64,000 nucleotides of DNA from Labedella populi (GTDB lineage Bacteria; Actinomycetota; Actinomycetes; Actinomycetales; Microbacteriaceae), in the NCBI RefSeq assembly GCF_004078655.1, contig NZ_RZNC01000003.1, positions 372,001-436,000 on the forward strand. The letters run 5' to 3'. Of the stretch, positions 20,496 through 28,420 are shown in pieces; the stretch's first letter is position 1, and each line of letters opens with the position of its first letter. The notes under the pieces are model-generated. The model saw only the letters and a list, made by a program, of their open reading frames with translations. It ran no database searches and had not been told where the DNA came from. The translations under genes were made by a program, and so were the position numbers.

Positions 20496-21034
20496 CAGGC
20501 GCCGCCCTGCTCGATCGTGACCGATTCCTCACCGTCGACGTCCTCGAGACGGACGTAGATCCGTTCGCTCGGGGCCGAGGGCAGGTTCTTGCCCACGAAG
20601 TCGGGGCGGATGGGGAGCTCGCGGTGGCCGCGGTCCACGAGGGCCGCGAGCCGGACTGCGCGGGGACGACCGATGTCGCCGAGCGCGTCGAGCGCCGCCC
20701 GGATCGTCCGGCCGGAGTAGAGCACGTCGTCGACGAGCACGACGGTCGCGCCGTCGAGGCCGCGTGCGGGGATCGACGTCGGCGCCGGGGCGCGCGTCGG
20801 GTTCCGCGAGAGGTCGTCACGGTACATCGTGACGTCGAGCGAGCCGACCGGGACGTCGACTCCGGAGATCTCGGAGACGAGGGTCGCGACGCGGCGCGCG
20901 AGGACGACTCCCCGCGTGGGGATGCCGAGGATGACGAGAGCGTCCGGGCCGCGATTGGACTCCAGGATCTCGTGGGCGATGCGGGTCAGCGCCCGCGAGA
21001 TGTCAGCATGCTGCAGCACGGTTCGTGCGCTCAT
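20495..21034 (-). CDS. pyrR: PyrR, pyr operon RNA-binding regulator / uracil phosphoribosyltransferase
   Basis: Senses UMP/UTP against PRPP and binds pyr mRNA; also converts uracil and PRPP to UMP. The 179-residue protein has the PRPP loop [20 protein letters not shown] and [10 protein letters not shown] of the PyrR family. It is first gene of pyrR-pyrB-pyrC-PH-carA-carB-pyrF-gmk. GGGAG lies 6 nt before the ATG. A hairpin that matches the PyrR-binding consensus lies about 15-31 nt upstream of the start, so autogenous translational control, as described in mycobacteria, is the simplest model. Confidence 0.96.
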   Translation of the reverse strand: MSARTVLQHADISRALTRIAHEILESNRGPDALVILGIPTRGVVLARRVATLVSEISGVDVPVGSLDVTMYRDDLSRNPTRAPAPTSIPARGLDGATVVLVDDVLYSGRTIRAALDALGDIGRPRAVRLAALVDRGHRELPIRPDFVGKNLPSAPSERIYVRLEDVDGEESVTIEQGGA

Positions 21035-21048
21035 GTCCGACTCCCTTC

Positions 21049-21066
21049 TCCGCCTCTCCGGACGGT
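21049..21066 (-). promoter_or_regulatory. PyrR-binding RNA hairpin in the pyr leader
   Basis: On the minus strand the sequence ACCGTCCGGAGAGGCGGA can fold as CCG, bulged U, CC, loop GGAGA, GG, CGG. This matches the PyrR binding-loop consensus UCCNGNGAGGY including the conserved CC/GG pairs around a GNGA loop. It ends 14 nt before the pyrR ATG and directly abuts the GAAGGGAG ribosome site, so PyrR binding would block initiation. No terminator/antiterminator pair is visible, which argues against the Bacillus attenuation mode. Confidence 0.7.
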
Positions 21067-21095
21067 GTTAAAGGTTGTCTCGTTGCTGGTGCCAA
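21067..21095 (-). promoter_or_regulatory. Candidate sigma-A promoter for the pyr operon
   Basis: TTGGCA (21095-21090), 17-bp spacer, TTTAAC (21072-21067). Fit to consensus is good, but the expected transcript start (about 21058-21062) would fall inside the PyrR-type hairpin and remove part of its lower stem. Either the start is unusually close to the -10 box, or readthrough from efp-nusB carries the regulated RNA. Confidence 0.4.
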
Positions 21096-21214
21096 CCCTA
21101 TCAGGACGCCGGGCCACCGTGCCTGCCCGAGAACCATCCGCCGCCCGACGGCGGCAGTTCCGCCGCGAGGGCGCCCGTTGTATGTGGCGCCCTCGTGCGG
21201 GTGTAGCTCTCTGG

Positions 21215-21628
21215 TTAGGAGGCCTGCTGAGCGATGCGTCCGAGGAGGCCGTTGACGAACCCGGGCGAGTCGTCCGTGGAGTACTCCTTCGCGGCCTCCA
21301 CGGCCTCGTCGATCGCGACCCCCGTCGGGATCTCGTCGTTGAAGAGGACCTCCCACACGCCGATGCGCAGGATCGCACGGTCGATCGCGGGCATCCGCTC
21401 GAGGGACCAGCCTTGCGAGAACGTCTCGATCTGCTCGTCGATCTCGACCTGGTTGTCGATCACGCCGTCGACGATGTCGCGCGCGTACAGCCAGGAGGCC
21501 GCCCGGTCCGGTTCGCTCGCGGCGCGGCCGGCCTCGGCCGACAGCGCCTCGGCGGGCGTGATACGGCGCACGTCGGCCGAGTACAGGATGTCGAGAGCGC
21601 GCTTGCGCGCCTTCGTGCGTGCTCCCAC
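21215..21628 (-). CDS. nusB: Transcription antitermination/termination protein NusB
   Basis: RNA-binding all-alpha protein that with NusE/S10 binds boxA and supports rRNA antitermination. The 137-residue length and motifs GARTKARKRALDILYSADV and EVLFNDEIPTGVAIDEAVEAAK are typical. It starts with GTG sharing a base with the efp TAG (TAGTG), so it is co-translated with efp. 180 bp separate its stop from pyrR. Confidence 0.96.
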   Translation of the reverse strand: MGARTKARKRALDILYSADVRRITPAEALSAEAGRAASEPDRAASWLYARDIVDGVIDNQVEIDEQIETFSQGWSLERMPAIDRAILRIGVWEVLFNDEIPTGVAIDEAVEAAKEYSTDDSPGFVNGLLGRIAQQAS

Positions 21629-22191
21629 TAGTCGGTGACCCGGCCCAGGTAGTCGCCGGTACGCGTGTCGACCTTGACCCGGGTGCCGGTCTCGAGGAAC
21701 AGCGGCACCTGGATCTGGTAGCCGGTCTCGACAGTCGCGGGCTTCGTGCCGCCGGTCGAGCGATCACCCTGCAGACCCGGCTCGGTGTAGGTGATCTCGA
21801 GCACGACGGACGCGGGCAGCTCGACATAGAGCGGGTTGCCGTTGTTCATCGCGACGGTCGCCATCTGGTTCTCGAGCATGAAGTTCGCGGCATCGCCGAC
21901 GATCTCGGAGGGGACCGTGATCTGGTCGTAGTCGCTCGTGTCCATGAAGACGAAGCCGGAACCGTCGTTGTAGAGGTACTGGTAGTCGCGACGGTCGACG
22001 TTCTCCGTCTCGATCTTCGCACCGGCGTTGTAGGTCTTGTCGACGACCTTGCCCGTCATGATGTTCTTCAGCTTCGTACGCACGAAAGCGCCGCCCTTGC
22101 CCGGCTTGACGTGCTGGAACTCGATGACGGACCACAGCTGTCCGTCGATGTTGATGACGACGCCGTTCTTGATGTCAGCGGTAGAGGCCAT
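21628..22191 (-). CDS. efp: Elongation factor P
   Basis: Relieves ribosome stalling at consecutive prolines. The 187-residue, three-domain protein begins [20 protein letters not shown]. The domain I loop [14 protein letters not shown] carries Lys at the position modified in other bacteria and the flanking prolines; no modification gene is near. C-terminal OB domains end [12 protein letters not shown]. The ATG at 22191 fits the family N-terminus. A promoter is predicted 75-104 bp upstream. Confidence 0.97.
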   Translation of the reverse strand: MASTADIKNGVVINIDGQLWSVIEFQHVKPGKGGAFVRTKLKNIMTGKVVDKTYNAGAKIETENVDRRDYQYLYNDGSGFVFMDTSDYDQITVPSEIVGDAANFMLENQMATVAMNNGNPLYVELPASVVLEITYTEPGLQGDRSTGGTKPATVETGYQIQVPLFLETGTRVKVDTRTGDYLGRVTD

Positions 22192-22265
22192 GGGGATGTC
22201 CGTTCGATTCGCGGTCGGGGGCTGCGGTCGAGAACCGCGCAGGGGCCGGAGTGGGCCAGCTGCCG

Positions 22266-22295
22266 AGTCTACCGGCACGCACGCATGCTGACCAA
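22266..22295 (-). promoter_or_regulatory. Candidate sigma-A promoter for efp-nusB
   Basis: TTGGTC (22295-22290), 18-bp spacer, TAGACT (22271-22266) on the minus strand, in the only gap between aroQ and efp. Both hexamers are close to actinobacterial housekeeping promoters. Predicted start lies near 22259, giving a 5' leader of about 68 nt. Confidence 0.5.
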
Positions 22296-22301
22296 TGCGC
22301 C

Positions 22302-22739
22302 TCAGGCGGAGGCGAGCACCTGCAGGAGGGCGAGTCGGTAGGAGTCGAAGCCGAACCCGGCGATCACTCCCGTCGCGACCCCGCTGATGACACTCGTATG
22401 GCGGAACGTCTCTCGAGCGTGGGGGTTCGAGATGTGCACCTCGATGAGCGTGCCCCCGGGCTTCGTCACGAGAGCGGCGGCATCACGCAGCCCATAGCTG
22501 TAGTGGGTGAACGCCGCGGGGTTCAGGATCACGGGGGACCCGGAGTCGGCCGCTTCGTGGAGCCATCCGATGAGTTCGCCCTCGTCGTCCGTCTGTCGCA
22601 GGTCGACGTTCCACCCCTCGGGCGCGACGGCTTCGAGGAGTCGGCGCAGCGCCGCGAGGTCGGCGGCGCCGTACACGTCGGGTTCCCGGCTGCCGAGCCG
22701 GCCGAGATTGGGCCCGTTGAGGACGAGGACGGTCGGCAT
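22302..22739 (-). CDS. aroQ: 3-dehydroquinate dehydratase, type II
   Basis: Dehydrates 3-dehydroquinate in the shikimate pathway by anti elimination. The 145-residue protein shows the type II motifs [34 protein letters not shown] with the catalytic loop and His, and [18 protein letters not shown]. The ATG at 22739 lies 2 bp after the aroB TAA. It is last of the alaS-to-aroQ run; the efp promoter begins within 7 bp upstream of its stop region, so the transcript probably ends near here. Confidence 0.96.
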   Translation of the reverse strand: MPTVLVLNGPNLGRLGSREPDVYGAADLAALRRLLEAVAPEGWNVDLRQTDDEGELIGWLHEAADSGSPVILNPAAFTHYSYGLRDAAALVTKPGGTLIEVHISNPHARETFRHTSVISGVATGVIAGFGFDSYRLALLQVLASA

Positions 22740-22741
22740 GG

Positions 22742-23851
22742 TTACGAACCTACCTCCTGCCAGGCGGTGAACAGCAGCGACTGATCCGGCCCGGTGAGCA
22801 CCGTCGGCCGCGCGATGTCGTCGAGCACGATGAAGCGGAGCAGGCCGGCTCGCGCCTTCTTGTCGCGCTGCATCGTCGCGAGCAGCGTGTTCCACCGCCC
22901 GACCGGGTAGTCGATCGGCAGGTCGAGAGACGACAGGACCGAGCGGTGCCGATCGACGACGGCGTCCGAGAGCGGCCCCGACAGCCGACCGAGCTCGGCG
23001 GCGAAGACCATGCCGATCGCCACGGCCGCCCCGTGCCGCCACTGGTAGCGCTCCGCGTGCTCGATCGCGTGGCCGAGCGTGTGGCCGTAGTTGAGGATCT
23101 CCCGGCGGCCCTGCTCCGTGAAGTCCTCACTCACGACCGCGGCCTTCAGCGCGATCGAACGCTCGACGACCTCGCGGAACTCGTCGGTGGCGGGATCGGT
23201 GACGCGCGCGACGTCGGCCTCGATCACGTCGAGGATCCGCGGGTCACCGATGAAGCCGCACTTCACGACCTCGGCGAAGCCGGCGAGGATCTCGTTGCGC
23301 GAGAGCGTCGAGAGGAGATCGAGATCCGCGACGACAGCGGCCGGGGCGTGGAAAGCGCCCACGAGGTTCTTGCCCTCGTTCGTGTTGATCCCCGTCTTCC
23401 CCCCGACGGCGGCGTCGACCATTCCGAGGACCGTCGTCGGGATCTGGACGAGCCGCACTCCGCGGAGCCACGTCGCCGCGACGAAGCCGGCGAGGTCGGT
23501 CGTCGCGCCACCGCCGAGCCCGATGACGGCGTCACTGCGAGTGAAGTCCGCTTGCCCGAGGATCTGCCAGCAGAACGCCGCCACCTCGACGCGCTTCCCG
23601 GACTCGGCGTCGGGGATCTCGGCGAGAAGCACCTCGAGAGAGGAGTCGAGCAGCCTCTCGCGCAACCGCGACGCCTCCGCGCCGAGGGTGGGGGCGTGCA
23701 CGATGAGGACCTTGCGGACGCCCGGCCCGAGGGCGTCCGTGACGCGGTCGAGCACACCTCGACCGACGAGCACGTCGTACCCGGTATCGCCGCCGACGCG
23801 GATGGTGCCGCCCCCGTCGGCCGCGCTCTGCTCGTTCGTGATGTCCGTCAT
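22742..23851 (-). CDS. aroB: 3-dehydroquinate synthase
   Basis: Cyclises DAHP to 3-dehydroquinate using NAD and a divalent metal. The 369-residue protein has the NAD/glycine motif [21 protein letters not shown] in shortened form, [20 protein letters not shown] and the metal ligands around [15 protein letters not shown]. Start ATG at 23851 overlaps the aroK stop as ATGA with AAAGGA upstream; the frame is open further but lacks family similarity there. Confidence 0.96.
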   Translation of the reverse strand: MTDITNEQSAADGGGTIRVGGDTGYDVLVGRGVLDRVTDALGPGVRKVLIVHAPTLGAEASRLRERLLDSSLEVLLAEIPDAESGKRVEVAAFCWQILGQADFTRSDAVIGLGGGATTDLAGFVAATWLRGVRLVQIPTTVLGMVDAAVGGKTGINTNEGKNLVGAFHAPAAVVADLDLLSTLSRNEILAGFAEVVKCGFIGDPRILDVIEADVARVTDPATDEFREVVERSIALKAAVVSEDFTEQGRREILNYGHTLGHAIEHAERYQWRHGAAVAIGMVFAAELGRLSGPLSDAVVDRHRSVLSSLDLPIDYPVGRWNTLLATMQRDKKARAGLLRFIVLDDIARPTVLTGPDQSLLFTAWQEVGS

Positions 23852-24357
23852 CGTCGTCCTTTCGCCCATGCGGTGATGTCGTCCGCGATTCGTGTGATCG
23901 GGAGGGTCGAGGTGTCCCAGGTGGCCGTCGCGAGCGCCTCGTAGACGGGCCGGCGCTCCGCGAAGATGCGCTCCCACGACTCGATCCCGTCCGTCAACAG
24001 CGGCCGGTTCGATCCGGCGATCCGCGACCGGACGGCCGCGCTCGTCACGGTGAGGTAGACGACGGTCGCGTCCTCGAGAAGCGCTCGTGTCTCGTGGTGC
24101 ATGACGGCTCCCCCGCCGAGCGACACGACGGAGCGCTTGGCCACGGCACGGGCAACCGCGTCGCGCTCGTACTCGCGGAACGCCGGCTCACCCTCGCGCT
24201 CGAAGATCTCGGGGATCGGACCGTGCCGCGCGACGATCACCCGATCGGTGTCGGTGAACGGGACGCCGAGGGAGCGCGCGACGCGCCGGCCGATCTTCGA
24301 CTTGCCCGCTGCCATGGGGCCGATGAGGACGAGGGCCTCGACGGCCTGCTCAGACAC
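23848..24357 (-). CDS. aroK: Shikimate kinase
   Basis: Phosphorylates shikimate at the 3-OH. A 169-residue P-loop kinase with [15 protein letters not shown] (Walker A, residues about 11-18), [13 protein letters not shown] for substrate binding, GGGAVMHHE and the lid region RPLLTDG. The GTG at 24357 ([13 protein letters not shown]) overlaps the aroC end by 8 bp; the long upstream extension of the frame is aroC in another frame. Confidence 0.95.
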   Translation of the reverse strand: MSEQAVEALVLIGPMAAGKSKIGRRVARSLGVPFTDTDRVIVARHGPIPEIFEREGEPAFREYERDAVARAVAKRSVVSLGGGAVMHHETRALLEDATVVYLTVTSAAVRSRIAGSNRPLLTDGIESWERIFAERRPVYEALATATWDTSTLPITRIADDITAWAKGRR

Positions 24358-25579
24358 CGGCGGAGGCGGACCCGAGCTGCCCGTCGGACTGCACGGCGGT
24401 CCGGAGCTCCTCGGGGATCGCGTCGAGGTAGGAGCGGAGGTTCCGTCGCGTCTCCCCCACCGAGTCGCCACCGAACTTCTCGAGCACGGCGTCGGCGAGG
24501 ACGAGGGCGACCATCGCTTCGGAGACGACACCCGCAGCGGGAACGGCGCAGACATCCGAGCGCTGATGATGCGCCGTGGCCTGCTCGCCCGTGGAGACGT
24601 CGACGGTGCGCAGCGCGTGCGGGACGGTCGCGATGGGCTTCATCCCGGCGCGGACGCGCAGGACCGTGCCCGTGCTCATTCCGCCCTCCGTCCCGCCGGC
24701 GCGATCGCTCGATCGGGCGATTCCGTCGGGGCCGATGAAGAGCTCGTCGTGTGCCGCGGAGCCCCGCCGCCTCGTCGTCTCGAAACCGTCGCCGACCTCG
24801 ACTCCCTTGATCGCCTGGATCCCCATGAGGGCCTGCGCGAGGCGTCCGTCGAGGCGCCGATCCCAGTGCACGTGGGATCCGAGGCCCGGCGGGAGACCAT
24901 AGGCGAGGACCTCGACGACACCGCCGAGCGTGTCGCCGTCCTTCTTCGCCTCGTCGACCTCCTGCACCATGGCCGCACTCGTGGCGGCGTCGAAGCACCG
25001 AAGCGGATCCGCGTCGAGCACCTCGACGTCGTCGGGACCGGGCAGCGGGGCACCGTCGGGAACACGGACGGGGCCGATCGACAGCGTGTGGCTGACGAGT
25101 CGGACGCCGAGTTCGGAGAGGAACGAGCGCGCGATCGCGCCGAGCGCCACACGTGCCGCAGTCTCCCGCGCGCTCGCCCGCTCGAGGATCGGCCGGGCTT
25201 CGTCGAAATCGTACTTCTGCATGCCCACGAGATCGGCGTGTCCGGGCCGGGGCCGCGTGAGGGGCGCGCTGCGTCCTCGCGAGCGTTCCGTGGCCTCGAC
25301 GGGCTCAGCGCTCATGACCTCGCTCCACTTGGGCCACTCGGTGTTGCCGACGCGCACCGCGACGGGACTGCCGAGGCTGAGTCCGTGACGCACCCCTCCG
25401 GAGAGCGTGAGTTCGTCCTCCTCGAACTTCATCCGGCTGCCGCGGCCGTAGCCGAGCTTGCGACGAGCGAGGTCCGCTCGCATGTCCGCGAGTGAGACGG
25501 ACACTCCCGACGGGAGCCCCTCGAGGATCGCGACGAGTTCTGGGCCGTGGGATTCCCCGGCGGTGAGCCAACGCAGCAT
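24350..25579 (-). CDS. aroC: Chorismate synthase
   Basis: Makes chorismate from EPSP using reduced FMN. The 409-residue protein begins [18 protein letters not shown] and has [25 protein letters not shown] and [16 protein letters not shown], all family signatures. A GGAGG lies 8 nt before the ATG. It is followed by overlapping aroK and preceded by aroE 55 bp upstream. Chorismate feeds TrpE at the left of the window. Confidence 0.97.
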   Translation of the reverse strand: MLRWLTAGESHGPELVAILEGLPSGVSVSLADMRADLARRKLGYGRGSRMKFEEDELTLSGGVRHGLSLGSPVAVRVGNTEWPKWSEVMSAEPVEATERSRGRSAPLTRPRPGHADLVGMQKYDFDEARPILERASARETAARVALGAIARSFLSELGVRLVSHTLSIGPVRVPDGAPLPGPDDVEVLDADPLRCFDAATSAAMVQEVDEAKKDGDTLGGVVEVLAYGLPPGLGSHVHWDRRLDGRLAQALMGIQAIKGVEVGDGFETTRRRGSAAHDELFIGPDGIARSSDRAGGTEGGMSTGTVLRVRAGMKPIATVPHALRTVDVSTGEQATAHHQRSDVCAVPAAGVVSEAMVALVLADAVLEKFGGDSVGETRRNLRSYLDAIPEELRTAVQSDGQLGSASAGV

Positions 25580-25634
25580 GTCCCCATCCTCCCATAGCGA
25601 CGGGGAGCGTCCGCGCCGCGTGACATCGGCCGAC

Positions 25635-26513
25635 TCAGGACGTCGGGGTCCGCCGCACGACACCCGAGTGGTCGAGACCGACGACGTCGAACATCGCCGA
25701 CGTGATGCGCTCGGTCACGTCGTCCCCGTCGCGATCGTTCAGATGGGCGAAGAGCCTCACCTGGCGCGACGCCTGGTGGACGAGCATCGAGAGTCCGTGC
25801 ACCACGGGTGCGTCGAGCCGGAACCAGTGGTCGACGAGCGCACTCGGCCACGGGGAGTACGCGGCGTCGAGCAGGAGCGCGCCGGAATCGCGCGCCGTCG
25901 TCGGCAGCGCGCCGAGCGCCGTTCCTCCCGGCAGCGTCGAGACGACGACGTCGGCGGGCACCGATGCCACTGCGTCGAGGGCCACGACATCGGCGGCGAG
26001 TCCGACCTCCCGGGCGAGGGCGACCGTGCCGGACGCCCGCTCCGGGGAGCGCACGGCGAGAGTGACGGCGTCCGCCCCGAGGTCCGCGGCGGCGACGACG
26101 ACCGATGCAGCCGTCGCACCTCCCCCGAGGACGAGGATGTGCGACGGCGACGGAGCACCACCTGCCCGCACCGCGTCGACGACTCCCCCGACGTCGGTGT
26201 TCGCACCGAAGAAGGGCACGTCGCCCTCGGCGTGGCGGTACAGGGTGTTGACGGCACCGGTCAGCTCGGCGGGGCGGTCGCGCTCCACGGCGGCGGCGAA
26301 GGCCTCACGCTTGAGCGGCATCGTGACGGAGAGGCCTCGACGCTCGGCCGGCGCGGAACGCACGAAGGCGGCGAGGCCGCCCTCGGCGATCTCCGTGCGG
26401 TCGTAGCGGGCCTCGAACCCGATCGCGGCGTAGGCGGCACGATGGAGCGCCGGCGACTGGGAGTGCGCGATGGGCGAACCGACGACGCCGAACAGCGGCG
26501 AGCCGAGGACCAT
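25635..26513 (-). CDS. aroE: Shikimate dehydrogenase
   Basis: Reduces 3-dehydroshikimate. The 292-residue protein has [16 protein letters not shown] for substrate binding, the catalytic Lys in [27 protein letters not shown], and a nucleotide-binding loop [11 protein letters not shown] in which the last Gly of GxGGxxx is altered. ATG at 26513 is used; a GTG just before it is also possible. No strong ribosome site is present, and the mltG stop is 7 bp upstream, so coupling to mltG is likely. The third shikimate-type ring step enzyme is missing only AroA and AroG, which lie elsewhere. Confidence 0.93.
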   Translation of the reverse strand: MVLGSPLFGVVGSPIAHSQSPALHRAAYAAIGFEARYDRTEIAEGGLAAFVRSAPAERRGLSVTMPLKREAFAAAVERDRPAELTGAVNTLYRHAEGDVPFFGANTDVGGVVDAVRAGGAPSPSHILVLGGGATAASVVVAAADLGADAVTLAVRSPERASGTVALAREVGLAADVVALDAVASVPADVVVSTLPGGTALGALPTTARDSGALLLDAAYSPWPSALVDHWFRLDAPVVHGLSMLVHQASRQVRLFAHLNDRDGDDVTERITSAMFDVVGLDHSGVVRRTPTS

Positions 26514-26520
26514 CACAAGC

Positions 26521-27915
26521 TCAGCAGCCGCTGTCGGGGTTGTCCGCGCACCATGCCCGCAGTTGCGCGACCGCGGCATCGTGCTCGGAGACGGTGTTCG
26601 AGAAGACCGTCTCCCCCGTATTGAGATTCACGGTCACGAAGAACAACCAGCTTCCGTCGGCGGGATGCATCGCGGCGTCGATCGCGACGTCCCCGGGGCT
26701 CGAGATCGGCCCGATGGGCAGCCCCTCGCGCTGATAGGTGTTCCACGGGTTCTCGGAGTCGAGCGCCTCGGCGGACGACCACACGGATCCCGTCGCCTCG
26801 TCGACGCCGTACTGCGCTGTCGAGTCCATCTCGAGGCGCATGCCCTCGTCGAGACGGTTCTGGATCACGCGCGACACCTTGTAGAAGTCGTCGGGCAGGC
26901 GCGCTTCACGCTGGATGATCGAGGCGATCGTGAGCACACGCTCTCGATCCTCGACCGGGACCTGGGCGCTGTCGAGCGACGCGATCGTGCGATCCACGAG
27001 GGTCTGGACGACCTGCTCGGCCGTGAGTCCGGGATCGAACGTGTAGGTGGCGGGGAACAACCAGCCCTCGATCGATACCGCGCTCTCCGGCACCCCGTAC
27101 ACGGTCGGGTCCGCGATCGCCGCTTCGAAGTCCGCGACCGGAATCTCCGTCGCCGCCGAGAGCTCCGCGATGATCGTCGGCCCGGTGATGCCCTCACGGA
27201 TCGTTGCGGTCCGCTCGATCTTGCTCGCGGGATCCTGCAGCGCGTCGAGTGCGGACTGGGCGCTCATGCCCTGAGCAAGGCTGTAGACACCTGGCTGGAA
27301 GACGACGTCCTCGTCCTGAGCGAGCAACAGTTCGTAGAACGCCTCGGCCGTCTTCGTGACGCCCGACGAGGCGAGGGTGTCGGCGACGTCGGAACCCGTC
27401 TCCCCGTCGGCGATCGTGACGAGCACCTCACCGCTCCCGGCGCCCTCGAAGTCGTTGGGTTCCTCCCAGCCCATGACGGACCGGATCTGCGGCTCGAACG
27501 TGTTCCAGACGTAGAAGCCGCTCGCCACGAGACCCGCGACGACGAGGAGCGTGATGATCGTGCCGACGACTCCGCGTCGCCCGCTCTTCTCCCGCGGAGG
27601 GCGATCGCCCCCGCGGGAGGAGGCCCGACGGGCCGAGCGGTCGGGAGCGACCGTCGGCTGCTCGGACGTCGCCGTTCCGAGCAGGACGTGCGGCGGGACA
27701 CCGTCAGCGTGACCGGCGTCGTCGCGGTCGACGCCGCGGTCGTCGTCCGCGGCCGCCGCGCGCGACCTCGCCTCTCGGCGGGACAGCGGCTTGTCACCGT
27801 CCGGGGCACCGGTGCCGGAGTCCGAGCCGGCCGATCGCATCGCACCGTCGGCCCCGCCCCCACCCCTCAAGAGCGAGGTGAACGGATCCTGGTCCTCGGG
27901 AGGGACGTCATTCAT
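26521..27915 (-). CDS. mltG: Endolytic murein transglycosylase MltG (YceG-like)
   Basis: Membrane-anchored enzyme that cuts nascent glycan strands. A 464-residue protein: acidic, low-complexity cytoplasmic region (residues 1-125, GGGGADGAMRS, DKPLSRREARSR), one membrane helix near 127-150 (VVGTIITLLVVAGLVASGFY), a LysM-like segment, then the YceG catalytic domain with IASIIQREARLPDD carrying the conserved Glu and ENPWNTYQREGLPIGPIS. Start is uncertain: ATG at 27915 (MNDVPPE) or 27930; neither has a good ribosome site, and both overlap ruvX, so coupling is probable. Confidence 0.92.
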   Translation of the reverse strand: MNDVPPEDQDPFTSLLRGGGGADGAMRSAGSDSGTGAPDGDKPLSRREARSRAAAADDDRGVDRDDAGHADGVPPHVLLGTATSEQPTVAPDRSARRASSRGGDRPPREKSGRRGVVGTIITLLVVAGLVASGFYVWNTFEPQIRSVMGWEEPNDFEGAGSGEVLVTIADGETGSDVADTLASSGVTKTAEAFYELLLAQDEDVVFQPGVYSLAQGMSAQSALDALQDPASKIERTATIREGITGPTIIAELSAATEIPVADFEAAIADPTVYGVPESAVSIEGWLFPATYTFDPGLTAEQVVQTLVDRTIASLDSAQVPVEDRERVLTIASIIQREARLPDDFYKVSRVIQNRLDEGMRLEMDSTAQYGVDEATGSVWSSAEALDSENPWNTYQREGLPIGPISSPGDVAIDAAMHPADGSWLFFVTVNLNTGETVFSNTVSEHDAAVAQLRAWCADNPDSGC

Positions 27916-28417
27916 GGGGGGTCGGCTCATGACGGGTGGGCGTTTCCTCTGCATCGACGGGCGCTCCGGGGAGCCGTCCCGTGCTGCGCTCGGAGTCGAG
28001 CGCTTGCTGCAAGATGACGACGGCGGCGACCTGATCCACGATTGTACGGGACGACTTCTGACTTCGGCCGGATGCGCGCAGGGCGGAATGCGCCGACACG
28101 GTACTGAGGCGTTCATCGACGAGACGAACGCCGACACCGGTCGAGGATGCGAGGCGTGCCGCGAAACCTCGCGCGTCCTCCGTCGAGGCGGTCACGCGGC
28201 CGGACAGCGCGAGGGGAAGACCGACGAGGATCTCGACTGCACCGGTCTCCCCGACGAGTTCTGCGATGCGTGTGACGTCGGAGCCGTCGGAGCGCCGCTG
28301 AACCGTCTCGAGCGGGGTCGCGAGCATGCCGTGAGGGTCGCACCTCGCCACACCGATGCGGGCCTTCCCCACGTCGATGCCGAGCCGGACGCCCGGTCGG
28401 AAGTCGTCGTGGGGCAC
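27908..28417 (-). CDS. ruvX: Holliday junction resolvase-like RuvX (YqgF)
   Basis: RNase H-fold nuclease, reported in other bacteria to act on 16S rRNA precursor or branched DNA. The 169-residue protein has RLGIDVGKARIGVARCD with the first catalytic Asp, VEILVGLPLALSGR, VRLVDERLSTV and the last Asp in SRTIVDQVAAV. It starts with GTG 3 bp after alaS, the order alaS-ruvX-mltG being general in actinobacteria. The tail past residue 145 is Pro/Glu rich and likely disordered. Confidence 0.93.
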   Translation of the reverse strand: MPHDDFRPGVRLGIDVGKARIGVARCDPHGMLATPLETVQRRSDGSDVTRIAELVGETGAVEILVGLPLALSGRVTASTEDARGFAARLASSTGVGVRLVDERLSTVSAHSALRASGRSQKSSRTIVDQVAAVVILQQALDSERSTGRLPGAPVDAEETPTRHEPTPHE

Positions 28418-28420
28418 GCC

